Assembly: GCA_007745635.1 (NCBI GenBank) | Contig: CP036272.1 | Coordinates: 310,001 to 374,000, forward strand | Direction of reading: 5' to 3' | Origin: Stieleria bergensis | Lineage (GTDB): Bacteria > Planctomycetota > Planctomycetia > Pirellulales > Pirellulaceae | DNA length: 64,000 bases | Shown: piece after piece, positions 20,509-29,620 of the stretch | Layout: each line of letters starts with the position of its first letter | Position numbering within the stretch: position 1 is the first letter of the stretch | Notes under the pieces: generated by a model | Seen by the model: the letters and a program-made list of their open reading frames with translations, nothing else | The model's database searches: none | Told to the model about the DNA's origin: nothing | Translations under genes and position numbers: made by a program

Positions 20509-21894
20509 CTACGAATCAGATTCGGGGTGCTTTTTGAACACGATTAACGTCACAGAAAATGCCAGTGCGATCAGAATCGCCCCCAGCAAAAACGGTGCCC
20601 CGGGAAAGATGATTGGGTCGCCGCTGGTCGTTTCACGATCACCGTTGGTGAAGAAGCGGAACAAACCACTGGTGAAAATGATCGGAGCGAACACGCTGGT
20701 CAGGCTTTGCATGCTGGCCAGAGCACCTTGGACTTCGCCTTGTTCGCTTTCGTCGACTGTTTTTGTGACCATGCTTTGAATGGTCGGGCCGGCCAGACCG
20801 CCCAAGGCGCCGACCATGGCGATCAATGGAAGCATCCAGGGATCGCTAGCAAAGGCATAGCCTACGAATGAGATCGCTGAGATGATGGTGGCGAACAGGA
20901 GCACCGGTCGTTCACCAAACCGCTTCACGGTCGGGCGAACCATCCCACCTTGGACAATCACCGCGGTCACACCGACCCAGCAAAGAAAGAATCCAACGCC
21001 AGTGTGGCTCCAGTTAAACTTGAACTCCGAGAACAGCACGAAGACATTCTCCATGCCTCGCTGTGCCAGGGCTTTCAGCAAGAACGCAATGGCCAGTCCA
21101 GCGACAAAGGGGTAGCGGCGCAGTGTTTTGAAGGCTGCCAGCGGCCCAAAGTTCTTGATCGAAAAGTTGCGACGCTTCTCCGGAGGCAGTGATTCCGGCA
21201 AAATAAAGTATCCGTACAGCCAATTCACCATCGCCAATCCGGCAGCGGCAAAGAACGGTGCACGAATAGAGATGGTGTCGGATAGAACACCGCCCACAGC
21301 GGGTCCGATGATGAAGCCTAGGCCGAAGGCCGCACCCACCAAGCCAAAATTTCTGGCACGGGTTTCGTCAGTCGAGATGTCAGCAATGTAGGCATTGCCA
21401 CTGGTAAAGCTGGCTCCAAAGACACCGCCGATCATGCGCGCGACAAACAGCAGCCAAACATTATTGGCGAAGCCCTGAATGATAAAGTCGACGCCTAGCC
21501 CAAACAGTGACGCTAAAAGAATCGGTCGTCGTCCAAAGCGATCGGAAAGTCCGCCGACAACCGGGGCACACAGAAACTGCATGCCAGCATAAGATGCAGC
21601 GATGACGCCATACCAAACGCTCGCACCGGACGAATCCAGGCCTGTCAGCTCTTGGACCAATCCAGGCAGCACAGGGATCACGATCGCGATGCCCAGGATA
21701 TCGATGAACAGCGTGATCCAGATGAACAGCATGCCAGCTTGGCGTTTCCCACCCTGGCCGGATTGGGTGCCCATTGAGTCGCCGGCTGCACCGTCAGTTC
21801 CTTCACCAACCGCTCCATCGCCCGCATCACCGGGGGGCTGGTTCGGGTTGTCGTCAGCAGGATCAGAAGGGGGCGGGTTCATGTGCGGCGGCAA
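20509..21894 (-). CDS. MFS transporter, TetA/MdtG-like drug:H+ antiporter family
   Basis: 461 residues with 12 predicted helices. Motif A between TM2 and TM3 is intact (GGLSDRFGRRPILLAS), and the first helix phrase ILGIAIVIPVLPGLVQ is typical of TetA-type exporters. An N-terminal cytosolic tail of about 50 residues, rich in Pro, Gly and Asp, precedes TM1. ATGs at codons 1, 5 and 41 are all possible and the tail length depends on which is used. Likely a proton-driven exporter in the inner membrane; substrate unknown. TetA resemblance alone is not evidence of tetracycline resistance, since the family includes many housekeeping exporters. It is monocistronic, with about 140 bases to the next gene. 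Confidence 0.85.
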   Translation of the reverse strand: MPPHMNPPPSDPADDNPNQPPGDAGDGAVGEGTDGAAGDSMGTQSGQGGKRQAGMLFIWITLFIDILGIAIVIPVLPGLVQELTGLDSSGASVWYGVIAASYAGMQFLCAPVVGGLSDRFGRRPILLASLFGLGVDFIIQGFANNVWLLFVARMIGGVFGASFTSGNAYIADISTDETRARNFGLVGAAFGLGFIIGPAVGGVLSDTISIRAPFFAAAGLAMVNWLYGYFILPESLPPEKRRNFSIKNFGPLAAFKTLRRYPFVAGLAIAFLLKALAQRGMENVFVLFSEFKFNWSHTGVGFFLCWVGVTAVIVQGGMVRPTVKRFGERPVLLFATIISAISFVGYAFASDPWMLPLIAMVGALGGLAGPTIQSMVTKTVDESEQGEVQGALASMQSLTSVFAPIIFTSGLFRFFTNGDRETTSGDPIIFPGAPFLLGAILIALAFSVTLIVFKKHPESDS

Positions 21895-22033
21895 TGCTGG
21901 CGACCGGAACCGTGCTCCCTGGGGGACGACAATATCCGGGTCAATGGATCAACAGACGCGTGGTAAACGCGTTTTTAAACTGATAGTCAGATTATCGTAA
22001 TCAAGACGTTATCTCACAGCCCCCTCAGGCAAG

Positions 22034-23398
22034 TTATGCGGACAAGTTTGTTGCCACATTTGTCCGATAGGCCGACATCGCAGGCAAAAAACCAGCGAAA
22101 AGCGCCAGCATGATCACCAGCGGAAAGACCCAAGTTTCATATTCGCTGACGCTAAAGATGCCGACTTGGATCCCGACCTGCTGCTCAATCACGCCGCTGG
22201 CCAGCCAGATTGTCCCGTGGGCCAGCAGCCAGCCGGCCACCGCACCGATCACGGCAATCAAGAGGCTCTCGGCCAGAATGATCGCCGTCACTGAGTCGCG
22301 TCGCGCCCCCAGAGCTCGCATCACGGCGATGTCTCGGCGGCGGTCGTTCATCGAGTTATAGATTGCCACTAAAACCCCAACGGCGGCGACCACACAGGTG
22401 ATCAGCGTGATCACCAGCAAGGCAGTCAGCACGGGGCCGATAAAGGCGTCCATCAGTTTTGTGATCTCGCCCGCTGGAGCAGCCGCTTGAGCTCGGAGGC
22501 TTTCGTTGATCGTATTCTGTAACACGACACCCAGCATGGGGTTGCCGCTGCGAATCAGGATCGATGTGACTTCGCGTTCGGGGATGGTGATTTGCTTGAA
22601 CCCTTTGGCGTCAACGATCCCCTCGGTCGCCGGGGCAATGACTTCGTCCCCGTTTAGAGGCTTGGCATGTTTTTCCAGCAGGTAAAAGCCTTCAAGGTTA
22701 ACCAGCGCCACGCGGTCGTTTGGCGTTCCCGTCGGTTCCATCACCCCGACGACGACGAAGCCTTGGCCGTGTCCCATGCCTTCTGGATCGCCGTGGGTGG
22801 AGTTAAACGTGTCGCCTACTTTTAGGTTCATCGTCTTGGCAACTCGAAAGCCAAGCACGGCTTCAAAGAAGCTGTTTTCTTCGGTGTAGGACTTCAGTGC
22901 GCGGCCTTCACGGAAGCTGAATGGCTCGGTTAGCTCTGGGCCATAACGCAGGTCTTCAAAAAATTGCGGTGTCGTGCCGACCACGCGATACTCGCCCAGG
23001 TAGTCACCCAAGGCAAGCGGAATCGCAAAGCCACCGTTGGTGTGCGCGGAATACTTGCCGGCACGTTCGCCCAACGCTGGATCGCCGCCGTATGTGCGTA
23101 CCATTTTGGCTCGCGTGTCTTTGTCGAAGAACTCCATGTACTCCGTAAACGGCAGGTTCTCAATCGGTTGACTGAGGTAGTAGACGCTGTTGAGCGTGAG
23201 CTGTAACGCGCTGCCTTTGGGGCCGACGACGAGGTTGTAGCCGACTTGTGCATTGCGCGAGAACGCTTCGCTGACAATGCCGACGACCGCCAGCACCAAG
23301 ACCACTAAGGCGACGCCTAGGGTCAGCGAAAGAGTTGTTAGCAGGCTGGAAAGTGCGCGGTACTGAAAGTTCCGCCACGCGATTCGAATTAACCACAT
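22034..23398 (-). CDS. FtsX/MacB-like ABC permease
   Basis: 454 residues with the FtsX-family topology: TM1 near residues 15-45 (LTLSLTLGVALVVLVLAVVG), a large periplasmic domain to about 310, then three helices with the MNDRRRDIAVMRALGARR loop that contacts the ATPase. It pairs with the ATPase six bases upstream. FtsX-type systems of this class are mechanotransmission or lipoprotein-release machines rather than ordinary transporters (MacB, LolCE). No MacA-like or LolA-like partner is next to it, so the substrate is open. Confidence 0.87.
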   Translation of the reverse strand: MWLIRIAWRNFQYRALSSLLTTLSLTLGVALVVLVLAVVGIVSEAFSRNAQVGYNLVVGPKGSALQLTLNSVYYLSQPIENLPFTEYMEFFDKDTRAKMVRTYGGDPALGERAGKYSAHTNGGFAIPLALGDYLGEYRVVGTTPQFFEDLRYGPELTEPFSFREGRALKSYTEENSFFEAVLGFRVAKTMNLKVGDTFNSTHGDPEGMGHGQGFVVVGVMEPTGTPNDRVALVNLEGFYLLEKHAKPLNGDEVIAPATEGIVDAKGFKQITIPEREVTSILIRSGNPMLGVVLQNTINESLRAQAAAPAGEITKLMDAFIGPVLTALLVITLITCVVAAVGVLVAIYNSMNDRRRDIAVMRALGARRDSVTAIILAESLLIAVIGAVAGWLLAHGTIWLASGVIEQQVGIQVGIFSVSEYETWVFPLVIMLALFAGFLPAMSAYRTNVATNLSA

Positions 23399-23404
23399 CT
23401 TGAA

Positions 23405-24124
23405 TCAGTTCTCCGATTGAGTCGCGAGCAAAACGCGATTGATTTCATCCAGTCGATCGACTCGAGAGAATCGTTCGGTGACCTCCATGGCATGGGTGAC
23501 CATGAGCAGGGCAATGTCTTCGTCGCGACAGGAGTTGATGATCAGGTCCAGGACCGAGTCTGCGCTGGCGGGGTCAACATTGGCCGTCGGTTCATCGGCA
23601 AGTAACAACTTGGGCTTGCCCGCGAGTGCACGGGCGATCGCCACACGCTGTTGTTGTCCAACGGAAAGCTGTCGTGGTTTGTAGGTCATGCGATCGGACA
23701 GACCCACTCGGTCTAGCAAGTCCTTGGCACGCGCGGTGTCCACTGGGCGTTGTCCAAAGGCCATGCCTAGTTGCACGTTTTCCAGCGCCGTGAAGGCAGG
23801 CAGCAGGTTAAATGTTTGAAAGACATAGCCCACGTTGGCGGCTCGGCAGCGGTCGCGTCCCTGTTCAGAAAGTGTCGAGAGTTCAACGCCAGCAAGTTTG
23901 ATGGAACCGCTGGTCGGAGCCAGCAGGCCAGCGATCAAGTGCAGCAAGGTCGTTTTGCCGCCGCCGCTCTGGCCGACCATGGCAAGCTGTTCACCGGTGC
24001 CGATCGAGAACTCCGGAATGTCGAGCACGGTTAGAGAGCCACCGCCTGGTTGATCGTAACGCATGATCAAGTTGGTGATCTGCAGCACTTCGCCGCCACT
24101 TCCATCGCTGTAGGGGTTGGGCAT
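23405..24124 (-). CDS. ABC ATPase of the MacB/LolD class
   Basis: 239 residues. Walker A GQSGGGKTT, Q-loop NVGYVFQTFNLLPAFTALENV, signature LSVGQQQRV and Walker B LLLADEPTANVD match the LolD/MacB/FtsE subgroup; NLLP after the Q-loop is characteristic. The signature has Val where Gly is more usual (LSGGQ), which is common in this subgroup. It energises the FtsX-like permease encoded six bases downstream. Together they form a two-gene operon. Confidence 0.92.
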   Translation of the reverse strand: MPNPYSDGSGGEVLQITNLIMRYDQPGGGSLTVLDIPEFSIGTGEQLAMVGQSGGGKTTLLHLIAGLLAPTSGSIKLAGVELSTLSEQGRDRCRAANVGYVFQTFNLLPAFTALENVQLGMAFGQRPVDTARAKDLLDRVGLSDRMTYKPRQLSVGQQQRVAIARALAGKPKLLLADEPTANVDPASADSVLDLIINSCRDEDIALLMVTHAMEVTERFSRVDRLDEINRVLLATQSEN

Positions 24125-24230
24125 GATGTTGGATCGTCAAGCGGAGAGGGGGAGATGCGAACCGTTGGCTCAGTCCGTTTCGGATTTGAATTTAAAGGGG
24201 TCGAAGGGTGGTTTTCCGCCACGCTGCTGG

Positions 24231-24779
24231 CTAGCTTCCGCGACGCATGGCCCGCTGCAATCCGCGTTGGGTGTCGCGCTGTTTCATGGTCTCGCGTTTA
24301 TCGTGAAGCTTTTTACCCTTGACCAAGGCCATCACGCATTTGGCCAGCCCGCGATCATTAAAGTAGACGCGCAGCGGGATCAGTGTTAGTCCTTGTTGAG
24401 GGGCACGTGCGGCGAACTTGTCGAACTCCCGATCATGCACCAACAGTTTGCGAGGGCGTCGCGGATCGTGGTTCCACATGCCAGCGTTGTTGTAATGAGC
24501 GATGTCGGCGCCAATCAGCCACAGTTCACGGTCCTTGGCCCGGATATGAGCCTCGTCAAGTGACAGTTTGCCCTCGCGCATGGATTTGACTTCGCTGCCC
24601 ATCAGCATCAATCCACACTCCAGGGTGTCGATAATTTCGTAACGATGGCGGGCTTTGCGGTTTTCTGCCACGATCGTTATCTGTGGCTGGGGTTTACTTT
24701 TCCCCTTTCCGCTGCCCTTGCCGCTGGACGATTTCGCTTTCTTCGCTTTCTTCGCTTTCTTCGCTTTGCTTTTTGCCAT
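24231..24779 (-). CDS. smpB: SsrA-binding protein SmpB with lysine-rich N-terminal tail
   Basis: 182 residues against about 155-160 for most SmpB proteins. The core from residue 34 is clear: ITIVAENRKARHRYEIIDT, GLMLMGSEVKSMREGKLSL, then the basic C-terminal tail (GLAKCVMALVKGKKLHDKRETMKQRD) that enters the ribosome during trans-translation. The extra N terminus is a Lys/Ala/Ser/Gly stretch built on a KKA repeat, encoded by a 9-base tandem repeat near 24740-24770. SmpB brings tmRNA to stalled ribosomes. No tmRNA gene is visible nearby. The N-terminal tail may add RNA affinity; that is inference. Confidence 0.95.
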   Translation of the reverse strand: MAKSKAKKAKKAKKAKSSSGKGSGKGKSKPQPQITIVAENRKARHRYEIIDTLECGLMLMGSEVKSMREGKLSLDEAHIRAKDRELWLIGADIAHYNNAGMWNHDPRRPRKLLVHDREFDKFAARAPQQGLTLIPLRVYFNDRGLAKCVMALVKGKKLHDKRETMKQRDTQRGLQRAMRRGS

Positions 24780-24931
24780 AACGCCTGGATTGTATCTCGG
24801 TCGGGCCAGTTAGCCATTGCCCTTTGGTCAGACTCACTACAATACCTGGTGAAAAACTACGCCCCGTGAGCCGATTCGGTTCGTTCCGATTGGCTGGATG
24901 ACCCCTTCTACTTGATTCGACCAGCACGAAC

Positions 24932-25849
24932 ATGGCCTTTCGATTACCTGTCGTCGCCGATCCTGAAATTCCAGAGGGCACCGAACTGAGTGCCAGCGGC
25001 CGACTGCCCAAGTGGCTCAAACGCCCTATCCCCCGAAGTAACGCCAACCACATGACCGCGGGTCTGCTGGATGAGCTGCGGCTGGAGACGGTTTGCGATA
25101 ATGCCAAGTGCCCCAACCGAATGGAGTGCTACAGCCAGCAGACGGCGACGTTCATGATTCTGGGCAACACCTGTACTCGGCCCTGTGGCTTCTGTGCTGT
25201 CCATCGTGGTCGTCCGCCACAATTGCCCGAAGCTGACGAGCCCGAACGTGTTGCCGAAGCCGCTGCCCGTCTAGGGCTAAAGCACGTCGTCATCACCAGT
25301 GTGACGCGCGACGATCTGCTGGATGGTGGCGCTGATCACTTTTATCAGTGTGTGGTCGCCGTGCGCGAGCGAACGGGCGCTACCACCGAAGTGCTAACGC
25401 CTGACTTCGTGCACTGCAAGGAAGCGCTCGCCCGCGTCATTGAAGCCAAGCCGACCGTGTTCAATCACAACATGGAAACCGTGCCTCGAATGTATCGACG
25501 TGTCCGTGGTCCCAAAAGTGATTACCAGTGGACCTTGGGTATGATGAAGAAGGTCAAAGAGTACGACCCTGGAGTCAAAACCAAAAGCGGTTTGATGTTG
25601 GGCCTGGGGGAAGAGCGTGGCGAGTTGCTCGATGCCTTGGCTGACCTGCGTGAATATGGCGTCGATTTTCTGACGCTTGGCCAATACTTGCAGCCCGGCG
25701 AGAAGTACTTGCCCGTGGTGCGGTACGTGCCGCCCGAAGAGTTTGATGAGCTGGGTGAGATCGCCAAGCAAATGGGCTTTACTAAAGTCGCTAGTGGCCC
25801 CTTTGTTCGCAGTAGCTACCACGCACGTGACATGGCTGAAACCGAGTAG
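24932..25849 (+). CDS. lipA: Lipoyl synthase
   Basis: 305 residues, standard length. Both iron-sulfur cluster motifs are present: the auxiliary-cluster motif C-x4-C-x5-C (CDNAKCPNRMEC) and the radical-SAM motif C-x3-C-x2-C (CTRPCGFC). The C-terminal RSSYHA supplies the conserved Ser that ligates the auxiliary cluster. The enzyme inserts two sulfur atoms into protein-bound octanoyl groups to make lipoyl cofactor. lipB is not adjacent. The gene is divergent from smpB and converges with the thioredoxin-like gene; a hairpin between their ends probably serves both. Confidence 0.97.
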   Translation: MAFRLPVVADPEIPEGTELSASGRLPKWLKRPIPRSNANHMTAGLLDELRLETVCDNAKCPNRMECYSQQTATFMILGNTCTRPCGFCAVHRGRPPQLPEADEPERVAEAAARLGLKHVVITSVTRDDLLDGGADHFYQCVVAVRERTGATTEVLTPDFVHCKEALARVIEAKPTVFNHNMETVPRMYRRVRGPKSDYQWTLGMMKKVKEYDPGVKTKSGLMLGLGEERGELLDALADLREYGVDFLTLGQYLQPGEKYLPVVRYVPPEEFDELGEIAKQMGFTKVASGPFVRSSYHARDMAETE

Positions 25850-25914
25850 CGTTGGCGCTGCGGGGCTTGCCAGTCTGATGGCAGGTCCTCGTGACGCAGT
25901 GTCGTCGCCCAATG

Positions 25915-25946
25915 AAAAAACGCACGCCCAAGTTGGGCGTGCGTTT
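25915..25946. terminator. Bidirectional intrinsic terminator between converging genes
   Basis: AAACGCACGCCCAA pairs perfectly with TTGGGCGTGCGTTT around a single G (25918-25946). An AAAAAA run at 25915-25920 gives a U tract to minus-strand transcripts of the thioredoxin-like gene. The plus-strand side (for lipA) has only TTT, so it is weaker that way. Confidence 0.85.
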
Positions 25947-25996
25947 CAGTTGAACCAGAAGATGGGACAGACCCAGGTCAAGTTCGGTGTCAGAGC

Positions 25997-26554
25997 TTAG
26001 TTAACGGCTTTGTTGACAGCGCCGATGACTTTGTCCACGTTCAGTTCAGCAGCGCTGCTGGAGTGGTTAGCAACAACGCGGCCGCCGGCAGCAACGATGA
26101 CGGTGACTTCTGCGTCAGCGTCAATCTTGTAGTTGCTAGGTCCGCTGACGTTGTCTTTGGCAATGGTGACAGGGATGTTCTTGGCACCTGAGTCAGAGAC
26201 AACTGCTTTGGCGCTGTCTTTTAGTGCGGAAGCATCTTTGCCCATCAGGGTGACAAAGCCTTTCAGTTGAGCGTCTTTGTTCGCTTCAACGGCTGCGTCC
26301 AGTTCTTTCACCAGTTTTGAAACTTTGCCGTCGGTGCTGCGAGCAAAAACCATCACCATGGGGCGAGAGCCATAGCGGCAGCGATAGCACAGTTGCTCGC
26401 CTTGGTCGACGCCATCGCTGTCGGCGCCACAAACTTTGGTGACGTAAAAGGCACCAATGCCGTCGCCGGTTTTCAGGCCTTCGCCTGCAGCAGCGAGGTT
26501 GATTGATCCAAGCAACATTGCCACAGCGGCGACAGACGTAATCAAACGTGACAT
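25997..26554 (-). CDS. Secreted thioredoxin-fold-like protein with CxxC
   Basis: 185 residues from ATG at 26554. The frame is open 45 codons further but this ATG has a GGAGA site and begins a clean signal peptide (residues 1-23, cleavage after AAA). The mature protein has CYRC (Cys56, Cys59) followed by a hydrophobic strand PMVMVFAR, then alternating helices and strands ending in NKAVN. This looks like a redoxin-type fold, with the CxxC just before the strand. Cys42 is a third cysteine. I recognise similar proteins as common in planctomycetes but not a characterised one. Probable periplasmic redox or structural role; confidence in the fold is moderate. Confidence 0.65.
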   Translation of the reverse strand: MSRLITSVAAVAMLLGSINLAAAGEGLKTGDGIGAFYVTKVCGADSDGVDQGEQLCYRCRYGSRPMVMVFARSTDGKVSKLVKELDAAVEANKDAQLKGFVTLMGKDASALKDSAKAVVSDSGAKNIPVTIAKDNVSGPSNYKIDADAEVTVIVAAGGRVVANHSSSAAELNVDKVIGAVNKAVN

Positions 26555-27039
26555 TCTGTGTTCTCCAAGTAATGGAAGAAGGAAGGGTAGGTGTGGTTGT
26601 GTGGTGTCATGGGCGTTGCAGTTGCATGGCCGGTGTTGCAGTCGCCACTTGACAATGGAAGGAGGGCACCTGCCGATCAAGCGAATCATCAGGATGAACG
26701 CGCTCGGCCTTCGTGATCTCTGCTCACTCTGTGTGATTAACCGATTCTGGCAACCATGGTTTCGTCAATCAAGCAAGTTGATTGAACAAACGCACACATC
26801 AAGAACTCGATCACCCTCTGTCGGTGGCTAGTGGCGGCCGATTGCTCGGTTCTTGTTTGCTCGTCATTTGCTAGCAAATAGAACGCTTGAAACCGGCAGT
26901 CAATCTAGCCCCCACATCATACACCAGTGGCATTCTCGATGTGTGGCCATTGCAACCTGTCGAGATGAATGTTCAACGAATTCGCTGATCCGCCACAAAA
27001 GCTTGAAGGCCGCGTTTTTCCTTCAATTTGTCGCGTCGA
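26555..27039. other. 485-base stretch with no supported gene
   Basis: It lies between the start of the thioredoxin-like gene and the end of pdxH. A plus-strand open frame from 26853 runs into pdxH antisense and has no recognisable product. I see no RNA gene or clear repeat; it should contain the promoter of the thioredoxin-like gene. Confidence 0.5.
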
Positions 27040-27684
27040 TCATGGCGCCAGACGCTGTAATTTCCAGCCTGAATCAGATCGGAAGTACTGTAGCCGGTCG
27101 TGAAGTCGTTGTTGTCTTCCTTGCCAAAATTCGATGCTCTGGGGATCGACCGCATAGCCTCCCCAGGATTCAGGGCAGGGGATTTCGCCCGTGCCGTAGG
27201 TCTGATGCAGTTCGCTTAGTTTCTGCTCCAGGACGTCGCGAGAGGCAATCACTTCGGATTGATCGCTGACCAGGGCTCCGAATTGGCTGTCCCGTGGGCG
27301 CATGTGAAAATACCGTTCGGATTGCTCTCGGGGCGCCTTGCTGATTGTGCCTTCGATCCGAACTTGACGTTGGACATGTTGCCAGAGAAAGCACAGTGAG
27401 ACGCGCGGGTTGGACTCGATTTGCGAGGCCTTGGCGGACCTGTAATTGGTGTAGAACCAGAATTTTCCGTCATCCAATCCCTTCAGGAGCACAATGCGGC
27501 TGGTCACGTTGCCGGATAAGTCGCTGGTCGCAAGCGTCATCGCGTTGGTTTCCACCCAATCGGGCAGGTCGCTGACGTTTGCTTCTTTTAACCAGCGATC
27601 AAACTGAACCATTGGGTCGGGATCGACGTCTGTTTCTTGCAGCGTCTTGAGGGTGTAGTTCCGCCGCATCTCGTACAGGCTCAT
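27040..27684 (-). CDS. pdxH: Pyridoxamine 5'-phosphate oxidase
   Basis: 214 residues, normal length. It starts with MRRNY-type N-terminal residues and carries the FMN-binding phrases NAMTLATSDLSGNVTSRIVL and GLDDGKFWFYTNYRSAKA. The C-terminal family signature is IEFWQGRQQRLHDRL, with substrate-binding Arg and His. The enzyme makes pyridoxal 5'-phosphate from pyridoxamine or pyridoxine phosphate using FMN and oxygen. It is a single gene with no coenzyme neighbours. Confidence 0.96.
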   Translation of the reverse strand: MSLYEMRRNYTLKTLQETDVDPDPMVQFDRWLKEANVSDLPDWVETNAMTLATSDLSGNVTSRIVLLKGLDDGKFWFYTNYRSAKASQIESNPRVSLCFLWQHVQRQVRIEGTISKAPREQSERYFHMRPRDSQFGALVSDQSEVIASRDVLEQKLSELHQTYGTGEIPCPESWGGYAVDPQSIEFWQGRQQRLHDRLQYFRSDSGWKLQRLAP

Positions 27685-27978
27685 GTCTCAGTTCCAGGTT
27701 GAAAGGCGTTGGGGATGGGCTGTGAAGAGGAAGGGAATGGGTTACCAAATTCTGCGTGCTTGTAAAGTCTGCGTCCGGGATCGTTGGTGGTTCCAGACAA
27801 GCAAGTTTAGGCCGCTAGCCAGCGTTCAGCCAGTCCGCCAGCGGGCGGAGAAAATTGGTTTCTTTCCAGGCCCCATTGGCACGGACGTTGCAATTCCCAG
27901 ACCAAGGCGATGACGGGCTGTCACTTTGACGACAGGTTTCATCATGCCGCTTTCGTGGCTTTCTCTACAGAGTTGACA

Positions 27979-28641
27979 ATGCAAGATTCATTCACTGGAC
28001 CAGCGGTGCCCTCCCTTGTTGGCAAGCTTTTGGTCGCTTCGACATCCATGCGCGATTCGATTCTTTCTCAGGCCGTCGCCATGGTGGTTGAGCACCACGA
28101 GCGTCGGATTTCAGCGGTGTTGTTGAATCGGCCGATTTCAACGCAAGTTCATGCAGCTGAGAGTGCTGAACCACGCCAGTTCGAAAGTGGCCAGGGCACG
28201 ACACGGGATGCTCATCGCCTGGAGAGTGCCCAGACGGACCAGGCGAACGCGGTCATCGCGGCGGCATTGCAGGCTCTGGGTGAAGTCCATTTTGGCGGGC
28301 CTCTGGCCAGCCCCATGCTCGCGATTTGTGGCGAGCCAGAGCACGGAGAATTTCAGATCGGCCCTGGGGTGTACGGCGCAGTCACGCGGCAGACGCTGGC
28401 AGAAATGGCCATCGATCGACCTGAGCATTGCCGCATCTTGATCGGGGCTCTCCGGTGGGGGCCAGCTGAACTGGAGCAGCAGCTTGTGGCAGGGTTATGG
28501 CACCTCGCCGACGCTCAGGCCCAGCACGTGTGGCAGGAAGATCAATGGATGTGGCAAAATCTGTTGCCCGATGCCATGGCGGGTTCTATGGCCCAGTGGG
28601 TGGGATTGCCGCAGCGAGTGTCCGATTCCAGTTTGAACTGA
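27979..28641 (+). CDS. YqgE/AlgH family protein (UPF0301)
   Basis: 220 residues from ATG at 27979; the frame extends 23 codons upstream, but the family starts right before the SLxGKLLxAS motif, so the later ATG is chosen. SLVGKLLVASTSMRDSILSQAVAMVVEH and VLLNRP are the diagnostic N-terminal motifs, followed by VHFGGPL and a conserved GALRWGPAELEQQL near the C terminus. A hydrophilic insert of about 35 residues (about 58-92) is longer than in gamma-proteobacterial members. The family has no settled biochemical activity; AlgH affects transcription of secreted products in Pseudomonas. Confidence 0.88.
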   Translation: MQDSFTGPAVPSLVGKLLVASTSMRDSILSQAVAMVVEHHERRISAVLLNRPISTQVHAAESAEPRQFESGQGTTRDAHRLESAQTDQANAVIAAALQALGEVHFGGPLASPMLAICGEPEHGEFQIGPGVYGAVTRQTLAEMAIDRPEHCRILIGALRWGPAELEQQLVAGLWHLADAQAQHVWQEDQWMWQNLLPDAMAGSMAQWVGLPQRVSDSSLN

Positions 28642-28932
28642 GGCCGGCCCTCATTGGAAAGCTCGCCCTGGATTAACTCCCTTGTCCTGGATTGGGCCGC
28701 TCACCCGAAATTGAGACCGGTGAATTTGTTTTCCACTGTCAAAAATCCTGAATCATGTTAGTGTTTTGACTCCCCAAGTGGTCGTCAAACGCTGCTTGGA
28801 TTGAGCCTCCGACCGATCGTGAATTCAGATCCGAGCTTTGTCCGCCTGATCAAAATGGCGATGAAAAGACAGCGCGGCAAGACGTTGCCCAACCAATCTG
28901 TGATCGGCAGTCAATCTCTTTGAGTCCTTAGC

Positions 28933-29505
28933 GTGTCGCAGAACAAGCCCAATCCCGACGATCAGCCCAAGCCCAAGAAGTTTCGGATCACTCGAAAGCG
29001 TCTGGGCACCATTAGCTTTATTGATCCCAAGGGCGAGTTTGGGTTCATTGACGCCGAGGACTATCGTGACGATGTTTTCTTTCATCGTTCGGTGTTTGAA
29101 GACGTAGTTCGTGACCGCCCTGAGCGATCTGGGTTTGATCGATCACGTTCGCGAAACAACAAGTTTGATCGTCGTTCAGACCGAGATCAAAAACCGGGAC
29201 GCAGTCATCATCGCGATCAAGGCTCTCATCGTCCTGCCGACTCCACAGCCTCGCAATCGGACGGAACCGGCAAGCCCGTGGAAGTTGTCGTGGGAATAGC
29301 GAAGTTGCCGGAAGCCTTTATCACACGTCACGTTGAATTCGAGATTGATGACGACGTGTATGATCAAGACAAGAAGTTGCGTGCTAAGATCGTGCGATTC
29401 ACTCAGCGTCCCATGGGGCGCGCGATGACCGCTCGCGATTCAACAATCAAAGTGATCACGCACCACCCCAAGGCTCGTCGCAAGCGTCCTGACTGGCGCA
29501 AGTGA
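28933..29505 (+). CDS. Cold-shock-domain-like protein split by a charged low-complexity insert
   Basis: 190 residues from GTG (the only available start, since TGA lies four codons upstream). Residues 23-58 read as the first half of a cold-shock OB fold: GTISFIDPKGEFGFID is close to the RNP1 region and DDVFFH to RNP2. Residues 59-114 are an Arg/Asp/Ser/His-rich insert. About 115-158 resemble the second half (VEFEIDDDVYDQDKKLRAKIV). The C terminus is strongly basic (KARRKRPDWRK). I infer a nucleic-acid chaperone whose loop between strands is expanded into a disordered tract. No strong ribosome binding site is visible, and the gene stands alone. Confidence 0.72.
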   Translation: MSQNKPNPDDQPKPKKFRITRKRLGTISFIDPKGEFGFIDAEDYRDDVFFHRSVFEDVVRDRPERSGFDRSRSRNNKFDRRSDRDQKPGRSHHRDQGSHRPADSTASQSDGTGKPVEVVVGIAKLPEAFITRHVEFEIDDDVYDQDKKLRAKIVRFTQRPMGRAMTARDSTIKVITHHPKARRKRPDWRK

Positions 29506-29620
29506 TTGTTGCGTTTGGTTGGCGGGAGCCAGCGTCATGACACTGCTTTGACGCATTGCATCAACGTTGTCGTTTTGCTTCCGTGCCCTCTCGCAATAGG
29601 AGAGGCCAGGTGGTGGCACA

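Noticed and set aside
20509-21894. Tetracycline-resistance gene
   Set aside because: Only general MFS TetA-like motifs are visible, and there is no TetR neighbour or mobile element; a housekeeping exporter is more likely.
24780-24931. tmRNA gene beside smpB
   Set aside because: The gap is only about 150 bases and shows no tRNA-Ala-like ends or tag reading frame.
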